Of a stretch of 64,000 nt of DNA, positions 27,037-36,552 are shown one piece after another (within the stretch, counting starts at the first letter, position 1; every line of letters begins with the position of its first letter). The notes beneath the pieces are model-generated. The model searched no databases and was not told the DNA's origin. It saw only the letters and a list, made by a program, of their open reading frames with translations. This DNA comes from Actinomycetota bacterium (GTDB taxonomy: Bacteria > Actinomycetota > Acidimicrobiia > Acidimicrobiales > Microtrichaceae), in contig JADJBW010000012.1 in NCBI GenBank assembly GCA_016703525.1, positions 1 to 64,000 of the forward strand, read 5' to 3'. The translations under genes and the position numbers were made by a program.

Positions 27037-27979
27037 CTACCGCGACACGCTGAGGAACACCTCGATCGGGTCGCCGAGGCGTGCCCAGCGTGGGCCGACG
27101 ATGCGGTGCGGATCCACGCCGATGAGCGACACGAGCCAGGTTGCGAGCTCCTGATCGCCCACGGCGACCGCCGCGACCGCACAGGCGTTGAGGGCATCGA
27201 GGTCGATGGGCGAGGTCGCTCGCCGCTGCTCGAACCCGCACCGCTGGGTTGCCGAACGCAGGCGGCCCACGACCGTCTCGTTCGTCGGGCTCGCGCCGGC
27301 ATCGAGCGACGCGATCGCCCACTCCAACACCGCCGAGGCCACCGTCGCGTGCACCGGCGAACCGTTCGGCGCGTGCGCTTCGGCTTCGTCGGCGAACGCG
27401 AACATCGCCTCGACCGACCCGCCGAATCGCGGGGCCAAACCGTCGCAGCGCGCGATCGCAGCGCTCGCCACCATGCCGTTCACGGCGAGGCACCGCCGCC
27501 ACAGATCGGCCGTCTCCACCGGGTTCGCCGCCAGCGCGGGCCGGGCACTGAAGAGACCGGTGAAGGCATCGACGCGGTGCGGATCGGTGCGCACCGCCCA
27601 CGTCAGCTCTCGTTCGGCCTGCCGGAGGTGTTGATGCACACGCGACCACGTCTCCGAGCCGTTCCCGGGCGCCCGCCTGCAGCATGGCCGCGTGCTCCAA
27701 CAGCGCGAAGCCGTGCAGCATCGACGCAACCGACTCCCGCCGCGCGGGCGCGATCCAGTCGGGCTGGCGATCCGCCACGGCGCCGAGCGCAGTCCGAACC
27801 ACATGCACGCGCAGGTCGGGGTCACCGATCGACCGCACGATCCCATCGAAGCGGCCCGGGTCGACGGCGATCGCCGCTTCGACCGCCGACGCCGTCGTCG
27901 GATCACCCAACGTGGGGTCGAGCGCCGCGAGGCGCGGCGGCTCAACGTCGGTCGCGACCGGCCTGTTGCGAATACCCAT
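27037..27979 (-). CDS. Hypothetical alpha-helical protein (one frame shift)
   Basis: Not recognised. The N-terminal half (MGIRNRPVATDVEPPRLAAL through LLEHAAMLQAGA) and the C-terminal half (VHQHLRQAERELTWAVRTD to PIEVFLSVSR) are in different frames, joined near 27,660. About 314 residues when joined, Ala-rich and helical throughout, with repeat-like pairing that recalls TPR-type scaffolds; no membrane segment or motif is evident. The start overlaps the 3' end of the glycosylase gene by 38 bases, so they are probably co-transcribed. Confidence 0.6.
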
Positions 27980-28718
27980 GCTGTGCTCCCTGAACCTCCC
28001 GGTCGAGGGTACCGGCGTGACCGTCGAACTCGTCGATGACGGCCCGCCAGCGCTGCGTCATGTCGTCGACCGAGGTGTGCGCGTTCAGGCCCGACGGGTT
28101 CGGGAGTACCCACAGCGCTGAGCCGGCAAAGTCGTTGGGCTGACGGCCGAGGACGACGCCGCGGTCACCCGTGGCGGTGCGCCAGGCGGTCACCCCGAGC
28201 ACCACGACCGCACGGGGCACCAGCCATCCGAGTACGCGTTCGAGCCGAGCGATGCCGCGGCGCAGCTCATCGGCGCTCACCTCGTCGGCCCGCCGGGTCA
28301 CGATCTTGGTGAGGTCGGTCATGCCGACCTTGCCGCGAACCAGCAGGTCCTCCGGCGCTCGATCCACGAGCGCGAGACCCGCCGCCGCGAGCGACGGCCA
28401 ACACCGATTCCCGTTGCGACCGAACGGCACCATCATCTCCGCGCTTCGCGGCGACGGGTTCACCCCCACGATCACGATGTCGAGCCCAGCGGCCAGCGTC
28501 GACGGCGCGGTCACGAAGGGCGACGCCAGGACGGTCGCGCCCCCGTGATCGAGGCGCAGGCCGCACAGGTGCGCCAGGTCGTCGGCACGACCGTCGGGCC
28601 AACCCGTCGGCAGTGCGACCCGAACCGGCGCCGGGTTCTCCGCCGCTCGCAGTCGGCGGTGGAGGCGGTACATCGAGAGCGGAACGTCGCAGCCGTCGAT
28701 CCACGAGATCTCCTCCAT
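27942..28718 (-). CDS. mug: Mismatch-specific uracil/thymine DNA glycosylase (Mug/TDG type)
   Basis: A 258-residue base-excision repair enzyme removing uracil or thymine opposite guanine. Motif A is IVIVGVNPSPRSAEMMVPFG; DLTKIVTRRADEVS and the strand AVVVLGVTAW follow; motif B is VLPNPSGLNAH, the helix-intercalating loop of TDG/Mug. The first 60 residues (CDVPLSMYRLHRRLRA) are an extension beyond E. coli Mug. ATG 28718 is 36 bases from the divergent valS start. Open frame continues upstream to 29621 but reads through valS on the other strand and is not coding. Confidence 0.88.
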   Translation of the reverse strand: MEEISWIDGCDVPLSMYRLHRRLRAAENPAPVRVALPTGWPDGRADDLAHLCGLRLDHGGATVLASPFVTAPSTLAAGLDIVIVGVNPSPRSAEMMVPFGRNGNRCWPSLAAAGLALVDRAPEDLLVRGKVGMTDLTKIVTRRADEVSADELRRGIARLERVLGWLVPRAVVVLGVTAWRTATGDRGVVLGRQPNDFAGSALWVLPNPSGLNAHTSVDDMTQRWRAVIDEFDGHAGTLDREVQGAQHGYSQQAGRDRR

Positions 28719-28754
28719 GGGCGAAGTCTGGCACCCGGTAGCCTGTGGCCCGCT

Positions 28755-31322
28755 ATGAGACAGCCCACACCGCTTCCCGAGCGCCACGTTCCCGACAAGC
28801 CGACGCTCGATGGCCTCGAGCCGAAGTGGTCGGCGGCCTGGACGAACGACGCCACCTACCGCTTCGACCGCACGAGGCCGCGCGACGAGGTGTTTTCGAT
28901 CGACACGCCGCCTCCGACGGTGTCGGGCTCGCTGCACGTGGGCCACGTCTTCAGCTACACCCACACCGACACGATCGCCCGCTTCTGGCGCATGCGCGGC
29001 CGCGAGGTCTTCTACCCCATGGGCTGGGACGACAACGGCGTGCCCACCGAGCGCCGCGTCGAGAACTTCTTCGGCGTGCTCTGCGATCCGTCGCTTCCCT
29101 ACGACGCCGACTACGAACCGCCGGTGATCCCCGCGCCCAAGCGGCAGGATTTCGACCGCATCTCGCGCCGCAACTTCATCGAGATCTGCGAGCGCTTGAC
29201 CACCGACGACGAGAGGGTTTTCGAGTCGCTGTGGCGTCACCTCGGGCTGTCGGTCGACTGGGAGATGACCTACACGACCATCGGCGAGACGGCCCGACGC
29301 GTGTCGCAGCGGGGGTTCCTGCGCAACCTCGCCCGAGGCGAGGCGTACTCCGCCGACGCGCCCTGCCTGTGGGACGTCACGTTCCAAATGGCGGTCAGCC
29401 AGGCCGAGCTGGAGGATCGCGAGCGCCAGGGCGCCTACCACGACGTCACCTTCCACCGCCCCGACGGCGCCACGATCATGGTTTCGACCACGCGGCCCGA
29501 GCTCCTCGTGAGCTGCGTGGCCCTCGTGGCGCACCCCGACGACGAGCGCTACCAGCCACTGTTCGGCACCACCGTCACCACGCCCGTGTTCGGAGTCGAG
29601 GTTCCCGTGGTCGCCCACCATTTGGCCGAGCCCGACAAGGGAACCGGCGCCGCGATGATCTGCACGTTCGGCGACCTGACCGACGTCACGTGGTGGCGCG
29701 AGCTCGGGCTGCCGGCCCGCGCCGCGATCGGGCGCGACGGCCGTTTCCTCGCCGACGCCCCCGAGTGGCTGTCGGGTGCGGGCGCCGACGCCTATGCGTC
29801 GTTCGCCGGCAAAGGCCGCCCGGCGCCCGCGCCGTCATGGTCGAGCTCCTCGCCGCGTCGGGCGACCTCATCGGCGACCCACGCCCGATCAAGCACCCGG
29901 TGAAGTTCTACGAGAAGGGCGACAAGCCCCTCGAGATCGTCCAGTCCCGCCAGTGGTACATCCGCAACGGCGGCCGCGAGGCCGAGCTTCGCTTCAACCT
30001 GGTGCAACGCGGCGGCGAGCTCGACTGGCACCCGTCGTACATGCGGCACCGCTACGACAACTGGGTGGAGGGCCTGAACGGCGACTGGCTGGTCAGCCGC
30101 CAGCGCTACTTCGGCGTGCCGATCCCCGTGTGGCACCGCCTCGACGCCGACGGCAACCCGAGCTTCGACGATCCGCTCGTTCCCACCGAGGACCAGCTGC
30201 CGGTCGACCCGCAGGTCGACTGCCCGCCCGGGTTCACCGAGGATCAGCGCAACCGGCCGAACGGGTTCATCGGCGACCCCGACATCATGGACACGTGGGC
30301 GACGTCGTCGCTCACACCGCAGATCGCGTGCGGCTGGGAGGACGACCCCGACCTGTTCGAGCGCACCTTCCCCATGGACCTTCGGCCCCAGGGGCACGAC
30401 ATCATCCGCACCTGGCTGTTCTCCACGATGGTGCGCAGCCACTTCGAGCACGACACCGCACCGTGGCGCCACGCCGCGCTGTCGGGCTGGATCCTCGATC
30501 CCGACCGCAAGAAGATGTCGAAGTCCAAGGGCAACGTGGTCACGCCGATGGGGCTTCTCGAGACCTACGGCTCCGACGGCGTGCGCTACTGGGCCGCCTC
30601 CGGACGCCCCGGCACCGACACCGCGTTCGACGAGAAGGAGATGAAGGTCGGCCGACGCCTCGCGATCAAGCTGCTGCACGCGTCGAGGTTCGCGTTGAGC
30701 TTCGCCGGCGACCCCGACGGCGAGGTGCATGAACCGCTCGACTCGGCGATGCTCGCCGACCTGGCATCGCTCGTCGACGACGCGACCGCATCGTTCGAGG
30801 CGTTCGACTACGCACGCGCCCTGGAGCGAACCGAGGCCTTCTTCTGGTGGTTCTGCGACGACTACTTGGAGCTGGTCAAGGTTCGGGCGTACGGCGACGA
30901 CGGCCCCGCACGATCGGCGGCCAACGCGCTGGCACGCACTGTCGACGCTGCAACGCCTGCTCGCGCCGTTCCTCCCGTTCGCGACCGAAGAGGTGTGGTC
31001 GTGGTGGATGGCCGGCTCGATCCATCGGTCCGCCTGGCCCGACGGCGAGTCGCTGCGCGCCGCGGCGGGCGAGTGGAACCCGTACGTCATGGCCGTCGCG
31101 TCCGACGTGATCCGCGAGGTACGGCGGGCGAAGTCGGAAGCCCGCCGGTCGATGAAGGCCGAGGTCTCGACTGCGACGGTCACCGACGGGCCCGACCGCA
31201 TCGCGGCGCTTCGCGACATCGAGAGCGATGTGCGCAGCGCCGGCAACATCGCGGAGCTCATCACCCTCGACGGCGAGTTCGCGGTCAGCGTCGATCTCGT
31301 CGACGAAGCACCGCCAGTGTAG
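28755..31322 (+). CDS. valS: Valyl-tRNA synthetase (two frame shifts)
   Basis: Charges tRNA-Val; essential. The HIGH box is SGSLHVGHVFSYTHTD; the editing domain includes STTRPELLVSCVALVAHPDD; the KMSKS loop is DRKKMSKSKGNVV. The anticodon-binding part has RTEAFFWWFCDDYLELVK and LLAPFLPFATEEVWSWW. About 855 residues if joined. The frame breaks near 29,830 (between SFAGKGR and VMVELLAASGD) and near 30,940 (between NALART and STLQRLLAPF). Because the enzyme is indispensable, these are best read as sequence errors. The final TAG lies inside the palindrome that controls the next operon. Confidence 0.93.
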
Positions 31323-31346
31323 CACGAGCGTGCTACACTGGCGGTG
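31309..31346. promoter_or_regulatory. Perfect 17-bp palindrome, operator of vapBC
   Basis: CACCGCCAGTGTAGCAC and its exact complement GTGCTACACTGGCGGTG are separated by GAGC and end directly at the vapB ATG (31347). Ribbon-helix-helix antitoxins bind such palindromes to autorepress. TACACT at 31334-31339 sits where a -10 element for a leaderless transcript would be. The left arm covers the valS stop codon, so the structure may also end valS transcription. Confidence 0.8.
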
Positions 31347-31574
31347 ATGAGCACCACTACCGTACGACTCGACCGCGATGACGACGCGCTCTTGGACTCG
31401 CTCGCACCCGAGTTCGGCGGCCGATCGAGTGCCATCCGGCACGCCATTCGAACGCTGGCCGCCGACCGCCAACGGCACGACGCCCTACTGGAGTGGCTCG
31501 ACACGTGGGGGGCCGACTCCGGGCCGCTGGAGGAGGACGAGATCGCAGCGATGACCGAGCGTTACGGCCTGTGA
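31347..31574 (+). CDS. vapB: Ribbon-helix-helix antitoxin (VapB type)
   Basis: A 75-residue protein. STTTVRLDRDDDALLDSL is the DNA-binding strand plus first helix of an RHH fold, and SSAIRHAIRTLAADR the second helix. The acidic tail (WGADSGPLEEDEIAAMTERY) would cover the toxin's active site. It starts at ATG 31347, immediately after the palindromic operator, and its TGA overlaps the toxin GTG (GTGA at 31571-31574). An upstream GTG at 31344 adds one residue and is less likely. Confidence 0.88.
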   Translation: MSTTTVRLDRDDDALLDSLAPEFGGRSSAIRHAIRTLAADRQRHDALLEWLDTWGADSGPLEEDEIAAMTERYGL

Positions 31575-31945
31575 TCCTCGACGCGGCGTTCCTCATCTCC
31601 GTCGACCGGAGCGAGAGACCGGCACGAGCCTTCGCCGCAGCGGTTGCGCGATCCGGCACCTCGCTGCACACCACGCATCCGATCGTCGCGCAGGTATGGA
31701 GGAACGGCGCACGCCAAGCGCGCCTCACCACATTTCTCAAGGCCATCACGGTCCACCCGTTCGATGACGGTCGACTCGTGGGCCACCTCCTGGCCAGATC
31801 AGGTACATCCGATGTCGTCGACGCCCACCTCGTGGTCTGCGCGTCGCGGATCGGCCACGACATTCTCACGAGCGACGCCGGCGACATCGCCCACCTCGTC
31901 GCCGCGTTCGGGCCGGACGCGCCGGCGGTCCATTCGTGGGGCTAG
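31571..31945 (+). CDS. vapC: PIN-domain toxin (VapC type)
   Basis: A 124-residue PIN ribonuclease. ILDAAFLISVDRS carries the first acidic residue, SDVVDAHLVVCA the third, and ILTSDAGDI the fourth. The usual Glu in the second helix (normally in an A-E-V context) is replaced in TTHPIVAQVWRN, where no acid is seen, so the metal site may be incomplete or differently arranged. Translation is coupled to the antitoxin. The 3' end overlaps the converging DUF2079 gene by 4 bases. Confidence 0.85.
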   Translation: MILDAAFLISVDRSERPARAFAAAVARSGTSLHTTHPIVAQVWRNGARQARLTTFLKAITVHPFDDGRLVGHLLARSGTSDVVDAHLVVCASRIGHDILTSDAGDIAHLVAAFGPDAPAVHSWG

Positions 31946-33507
31946 CGGCCCCGTCGACGAAGCACCGTGAGATCGCCGTCGCCGAAGGTCTGGACATCCC
32001 GAACCCACTCGCCGCTCGCAGCGATCTGATCGAACAGCGCGCCCTCCGATTCGTTGAGCGCGCGACGGTTCAGTATCACCACGTCGACCGTTGACGGATC
32101 GGGCGGCTTCGGCACCCCGCCGATCCCGTAGTTCGACGCGCGCCACGGGTTCGGGAACGTGTAGATGTGCTCGCGGTGCGTCGCGTGCGGCACGACGAAG
32201 TAGGCGGTCGAAACGACCTCGTCATCGCCGATGCGGTCGAGGACGCGGCGCAGCGCGTCGTCGAACCGGGTGCGCTCCAGCGGCCAGTACCCCATGTCGT
32301 ACGCCTCCGACCATGGCCCGACACCGCGGTCATGGCTGGCCACCACACCGACCAGCATCGTGGCGAGCATCAGCCAGCCGCCCATCCGGACCCACCGTCG
32401 AGGCATGCGCAGCAGCGTCACCACCGTCCACACGGCGGAAAGGAGCACGCCGATGAACGGGAACATGGCGTAGTGCCAGCGCAGATCCCACGTGAAGTTC
32501 ACCGTCGTCGCCGAGTTCACGACGTGTTGCGGCGTGCCGATCGCGGTCAGGAACGGGTTCGCGATGCCCGGCACCACGCCGTACGGAGCCGCCAAGTCGA
32601 GCATGCCGATCGGCGTGTTGTCGAGCGACTCGACGGTCCCCTCGTCGGGGCACCACACGCCCTCGATCGGTCCGTCCGACACCTTGGGCTGCCCGTCGAT
32701 CGCCCCGTGGCAGTCGAGCGTGGTGAGCATGCGGCTCGGGTGGCGCACCGAGGTCTTCACCACGTCGGTCGCGCTCGACCCGAGCGGTCCGAACAGCCCG
32801 TCGTACACGGCGTCGGTCTGCGAGAACGCCGGCATGAACACCTCGGTCGCGACCACGAACCAGAGCACCGACGCGGCGACGGTGACGACCGCGACCTTCG
32901 GGCGACGGAACAGCACGCCGACGGCAAGGCCCAGCACCGCAACGGCGAGCGCGACGTCTTCCTTCCAGATCAGCGCCGCAGCGACGCACAGCGCGAAGCG
33001 TCGCCAATGGCCGATCGACGCGTAGTAGAACGCGCCGACGAGCATCGGCGCGGCGAAGCTCTCGGGGTGGAACGTCTCCTGGATCTTCCATTGCGGCGCG
33101 AAATGCAACAGGTAGGCGATCACGAACCCGAGGCCGACCCAGTCGTTGCGAAGATGACGGCGGGCGAGCCCGAACAGCGGGACCGACACCGACACGACCG
33201 CGAGCGTGTTGGCGATGTTCAGCAGGTGCGGGCCGCCGATCCCCACCCAGTAGGCCGGCACGAACAGCAGGTAGCCGACGTTGGCGTGATGGGCGAACAG
33301 ATGCATGCCGCGGATCGTCATGAACCCGCGCCCGTGCGCGAGCTGCCAGATGCCCTGGTCGTACATGCCGAGGTCGTAGTCGAACGACCCGAAGTTCTCG
33401 TGGCGGAGCCAGACGAGCCGCACGAAGACCGCCGTGTACGCGGCAACCACGAGGACCGTCAGGATGAGCGCGATCGGCAGGCGCCGCACGACGATCAGGG
33501 TGACCAC
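31942..33507 (-). CDS. DUF2079 multi-pass membrane protein
   Basis: A 521-residue membrane protein with about ten hydrophobic segments, starting at LPIALILTVLVVAAYTAVFV. The block HENFGSFDYDLGMYDQGIWQ is the DUF2079 hallmark, followed by HAN...GPHLLNIANTLAV and QETFHPESFAAPMLVGAFYY. The C-terminal soluble part is predicted extracellular. The family resembles GT-C glycosyltransferases, so a lipid-linked sugar transfer role is possible but unproven. GTG 33507 overlaps the stop of the upstream PH-domain gene. Confidence 0.88.
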   Translation of the reverse strand: MVTLIVVRRLPIALILTVLVVAAYTAVFVRLVWLRHENFGSFDYDLGMYDQGIWQLAHGRGFMTIRGMHLFAHHANVGYLLFVPAYWVGIGGPHLLNIANTLAVVSVSVPLFGLARRHLRNDWVGLGFVIAYLLHFAPQWKIQETFHPESFAAPMLVGAFYYASIGHWRRFALCVAAALIWKEDVALAVAVLGLAVGVLFRRPKVAVVTVAASVLWFVVATEVFMPAFSQTDAVYDGLFGPLGSSATDVVKTSVRHPSRMLTTLDCHGAIDGQPKVSDGPIEGVWCPDEGTVESLDNTPIGMLDLAAPYGVVPGIANPFLTAIGTPQHVVNSATTVNFTWDLRWHYAMFPFIGVLLSAVWTVVTLLRMPRRWVRMGGWLMLATMLVGVVASHDRGVGPWSEAYDMGYWPLERTRFDDALRRVLDRIGDDEVVSTAYFVVPHATHREHIYTFPNPWRASNYGIGGVPKPPDPSTVDVVILNRRALNESEGALFDQIAASGEWVRDVQTFGDGDLTVLRRRGR

Positions 33508-34103
33508 ATCTCGCGCAGGTCCTCACGGATCCGATCGCGCGCCCGCCGTCCTCGCTTGGAACGTGCTTCTCGAAGCACCTCCTCGACGTGCTCGATGTTG
33601 CGATGGCTGGGCGAGTGCACCAGGTCGGCGACCAACTTGGCGAACACGATCGGCTCGGGAACGTCGGACATGTCCTTCAGGCCAGTGAGTTCGTTGGCGC
33701 TCTGGATTCGGATCGTCGCCGTGTCGTAGAAGCGGTTCCAGAACGTCCGCTTGACCGACACGTCCGTCACCTTGTTCCAGGCCATCCAGTCGTGGTCCCG
33801 GCGAAGGAACCCGCTCAGCCGAATGATGCGATGGTTGGTCAGCACGTACCGCGTGTAGGCCGACGTGATCAGCCTGGCCGCCATCGCGCCGATCAGGACG
33901 ATCGCGGCGAGGAGGGCCACGACACGCACCAGCGTGGTGTCCACGAGCACCGACACGCCGAGCAGCACGGCGATCACGAGGTTGTCGGGGATCTGGTTGA
34001 CCCACCAGGCCTTCAGGTCCGGCGCCTTGTGGAACAGGATCACCTCGCCGTCGGAACAGAAGTCCCCGAGCAAGTGCTCCACGTCGGCGATCAGGCGGGC
34101 CAT
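33495..34103 (-). CDS. Bacterial PH (YdbT-like) membrane protein
   Basis: A 202-residue protein. After a short N-terminal strand region (SDGEVILFHKAPDLKAWW) there are two hydrophobic helices (NLVIAVLLGVSVLVDTTLV and VVALLAAIVLIGAMAARLIT). A bPH2 domain follows: YTRYVLTNHRIIRLSGFLRR, DHDWMAWNKVTDVSVKRTF, TATIRIQSA. A basic, charged tail (SKRGRRARDRIRED) would face the cytoplasm. Role unknown; it is the third of four tightly packed minus-strand genes behind the mechanosensitive channel. Confidence 0.83.
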   Translation of the reverse strand: MARLIADVEHLLGDFCSDGEVILFHKAPDLKAWWVNQIPDNLVIAVLLGVSVLVDTTLVRVVALLAAIVLIGAMAARLITSAYTRYVLTNHRIIRLSGFLRRDHDWMAWNKVTDVSVKRTFWNRFYDTATIRIQSANELTGLKDMSDVPEPIVFAKLVADLVHSPSHRNIEHVEEVLREARSKRGRRARDRIREDLREMWSP

Positions 34104-34106
34104 GGC

Positions 34107-34280
34107 TCAGCCGATCGACGAGATGAACTGACTGAGTCGATCCCACACATCGCCGAGGAAACCCCAGATCGACTTGAGGAACGACGTGAAGATGTCGCCC
34201 GCCCCCGTGGGGTCGCGCCAGATGACGAACACGAACACGGCCAAGCCGATCATGCCGATGATGCCGACGCGTTTGTCCAT
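34107..34280 (-). CDS. Small single-helix membrane protein
   Basis: A 57-residue protein with one hydrophobic segment (VGIIGMIGLAVFVFVIW) and an amphipathic tail (FTSFLKSIWGFLGDVWDRLS). It fits exactly between mscS and the PH-domain gene, 29 and 3 bases away, on the same strand. The clean spacing and membrane helix support it as real; no family is recognised. Confidence 0.65.
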   Translation of the reverse strand: MDKRVGIIGMIGLAVFVFVIWRDPTGAGDIFTSFLKSIWGFLGDVWDRLSQFISSIG

Positions 34281-34309
34281 AGTCACCGAGGACGATAGGC
34301 GTCCCGCTG

Positions 34310-35104
34310 TCACGGGTGGTGGACCTCGAACGGAATGCCCGCCGCATCGAACGCTTCTTTGATGCGCAAGCGGAGTTCGCGCTCGACCTGCCACTGCGAC
34401 TTCGGCTCGGTGTCGACCACCAGTCGCAGGGTCACGCCGGCGGGAGTCAACGCCGAAATGCCCTGCTCGTCGGCCTCGGCGCCGGTACGCATCGCTGCGG
34501 CCCACGGCTCCTCGCCCGCCATCGCGTCGGCGACGCGGCGGAGCTCGGCCCTCGCAGCGCGCACGTCCGCGTCGTGGGACAGCACCACCTCGACCACGGC
34601 GCGCGCCCAGTTCTGCGACTTGTTGCCGACCCGGGTGATCGTGCCGTTGGGGATGTGCCACACCGTGCCGGCCAGGTCGCGCAGCTGCGTCGACCGGAGC
34701 GTCACGCGCTCGACGGTGCCCGTCGCCGGGCCGGCGTCGATGATGTCGCCCACGCCGTACTGGTCCTCGATGAGCACGAAGATGCCGGCCAGCACGTCGC
34801 GCACGAGCGACTGGGCGCCGAAACCGATCGCCACGCCGGCCACACCGGCGCCGGCGAGCAGCGGCGCGAGCTGCACGTCGACCTCGCCCAGCGCCAGCAG
34901 GACTGCGATGACCACCACCGTCCACGTGGTGAGGTTCAAGAGCACCGAGGCGACCGCGGACGCCCGGGCGTCGACTCGCTTGGAGCCGATCTCGCGTCGC
35001 CGCATGCCCGCAACGCCGCGAGTGATCGCCCGCGCCGCGAGCCACCGCAGCACCACCGCGACGAGCGCGATGACGCCGACGCGCAGCGCCGCCTCGATCG
35101 TCAT
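34310..35104 (-). CDS. Small-conductance mechanosensitive channel (MscS family)
   Basis: A 264-residue channel protein that opens under membrane tension. The pore-lining helix region reads LAPLLAGAGVAGVAIGFGAQ, and the beta domain starts VLAGIFVLIEDQYGVGDII, then VERVTLRSTQLRDLAGTVWH with IPNGTITRVGN. Two or three N-terminal membrane helices and the C-terminal alpha/beta part are present; the length is close to E. coli MscS. The ATG shares a base with the upstream stop. Confidence 0.92.
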   Translation of the reverse strand: MTIEAALRVGVIALVAVVLRWLAARAITRGVAGMRRREIGSKRVDARASAVASVLLNLTTWTVVVIAVLLALGEVDVQLAPLLAGAGVAGVAIGFGAQSLVRDVLAGIFVLIEDQYGVGDIIDAGPATGTVERVTLRSTQLRDLAGTVWHIPNGTITRVGNKSQNWARAVVEVVLSHDADVRAARAELRRVADAMAGEEPWAAAMRTGAEADEQGISALTPAGVTLRLVVDTEPKSQWQVERELRLRIKEAFDAAGIPFEVHHP

Positions 35105-36485
35105 CAGAGCGCCCCGAGGAAGGCCAACAGATCCTGCCGGGCACTTCGTGGGGCGCCGACGAACGCCGTCTTCGCCGCGGTCGCCTCACCGCCGTGCCAC
35201 AGGATCGCCTCCTCGGGCCCACGCGCCCGACCGTCGTGGAGCAGCGAGTCGAACCCGGTCACCTCCTTGCGGCGACCAAGGCCCCACAGCGGCGCCGTCC
35301 GCCACTCGCGGCCGGTCGCCTCGAACTCGGGACGACCGTCCGCGAGGCCGTCCCCCATGTCGTGCAAGAGCAGGTCGGTGAAGGGGTGGATCGTCTGGTC
35401 CGACAGGCCGACCACCTCGTCGTGCCCCGTCGTCCAGGTGGTGGTGTGGCATGCCGCGCACCCGAGGTCGACGAACGTGTTCGCTCCGCGGGCCACCGAC
35501 GGATCGTCGACCCGACGAGCGATGGGCACCGCGATGGTGCGGTTGTAGAAGACCTGATCGGCCAGATCGGTCGCGGACATCTCGGGGGCCGGCTGCGCCG
35601 ACAGCGAGCAGGCCGAGCCCTGGCCGTGGCACGGATCGGGCTGATCGGGCGTCGTGAAGCCCATGTCGTTGGCCATCGCGCCCACGGTCTGCTGTCGCAC
35701 CGTCGGCTGACCGGCCTTCCAGCCGAATCGTCCCAGGACACCGGCGCCCAGCGTGTCGTCCCACACGCGGTTCGTGCGGCCCGAGATGCCATCGGTGTTC
35801 ACGTCGTCGGGATCGGCCGCGGCCACGATCTTGGCTTCCGGAATCGCCTCGAGCAGCCCCATGCCGGTCATCGGCGGGGCGATCCGCGCCGAGAGGAGCA
35901 CGGCCGGGCTCACCGGTCCGGCGGTGGGGCTCCCAACGCTGTAGGTCGGTCGCCGCAGCGAATACCGCGTGCCGTCGGGGTACCTGCCGGAGACCTCGGT
36001 CCAGGCGATGTCGATGAGCCCCTCGCGGGTCGCACCCGCGAGGGCTCGGTCCTGCAATTGCCCCCCGTAGGTCGGTTCGCCGAGCGGCGCGCCGGTGGCC
36101 GTGGCGCCCGGCACGCTCAGCCGGAGCAGCAGCCGGGACCGGGCCGCCCCGGCTCGCGATCCACCTCGGTCTCGCCGTCCAGATGACACGACAGGCACGA
36201 GTCCTCGTTGAACACCGGGCCGAGACCACCGTCCGCCGTCAGGTGCGCATCGAAAGTGAGCGCGCCGCGGCCGAACCGCGCGAACTCGCTGTTGTTCAAC
36301 GAGCGCGCCGACTGGTTGAAGGGCCGGCCCCGGAACTCCCGCGCCGCCGTCGTGCCGCCGGTCCGTTCCACGAGGAAGTCGGGTGCGCGCACCGCAACCG
36401 GGTGATCGGCTTCGCCGCCGCAGCCGGTCGAGCCGGCGATGAAGAGGCCGAGAACGGCAACGGAGGACCAGGGCTTCGAGGGCAT
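35104..36485 (-). CDS. Di-heme oxidoreductase (DHOR/DUF1111-like) lipoprotein (one frame shift)
   Basis: About 460 residues if joined. The signal peptide ends in AGSTGC, a lipobox. Two c-type heme sites are present: EDSCLSCH and LGCAACHTTT. RGRPFNQSARSLNNSEFARF, GISGRTNRVWD, LGRFGWKAGQPTVRQQ and APLWGLGRRKEVTGFDSLLHDGRA are family blocks of di-heme thiol/peroxidase-like oxidoreductases. The frame breaks near 36,150, just after the first heme site. It would act on the outer side of the membrane in electron transfer; the substrate is unknown. First gene of a five-gene minus-strand run. Confidence 0.85.
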
Positions 36486-36552
36486 CCGGTCACGATAGAT
36501 GGGTGCGAACGCGTTGGGGTAGGGTGGCCACGGCGGGAGGAGCGTGGGTTCG

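Noticed and set aside
27942..29621. A 559-codon version of the DNA glycosylase gene
   Set aside because: Codons above 28718 are antisense to valS and carry no motif.
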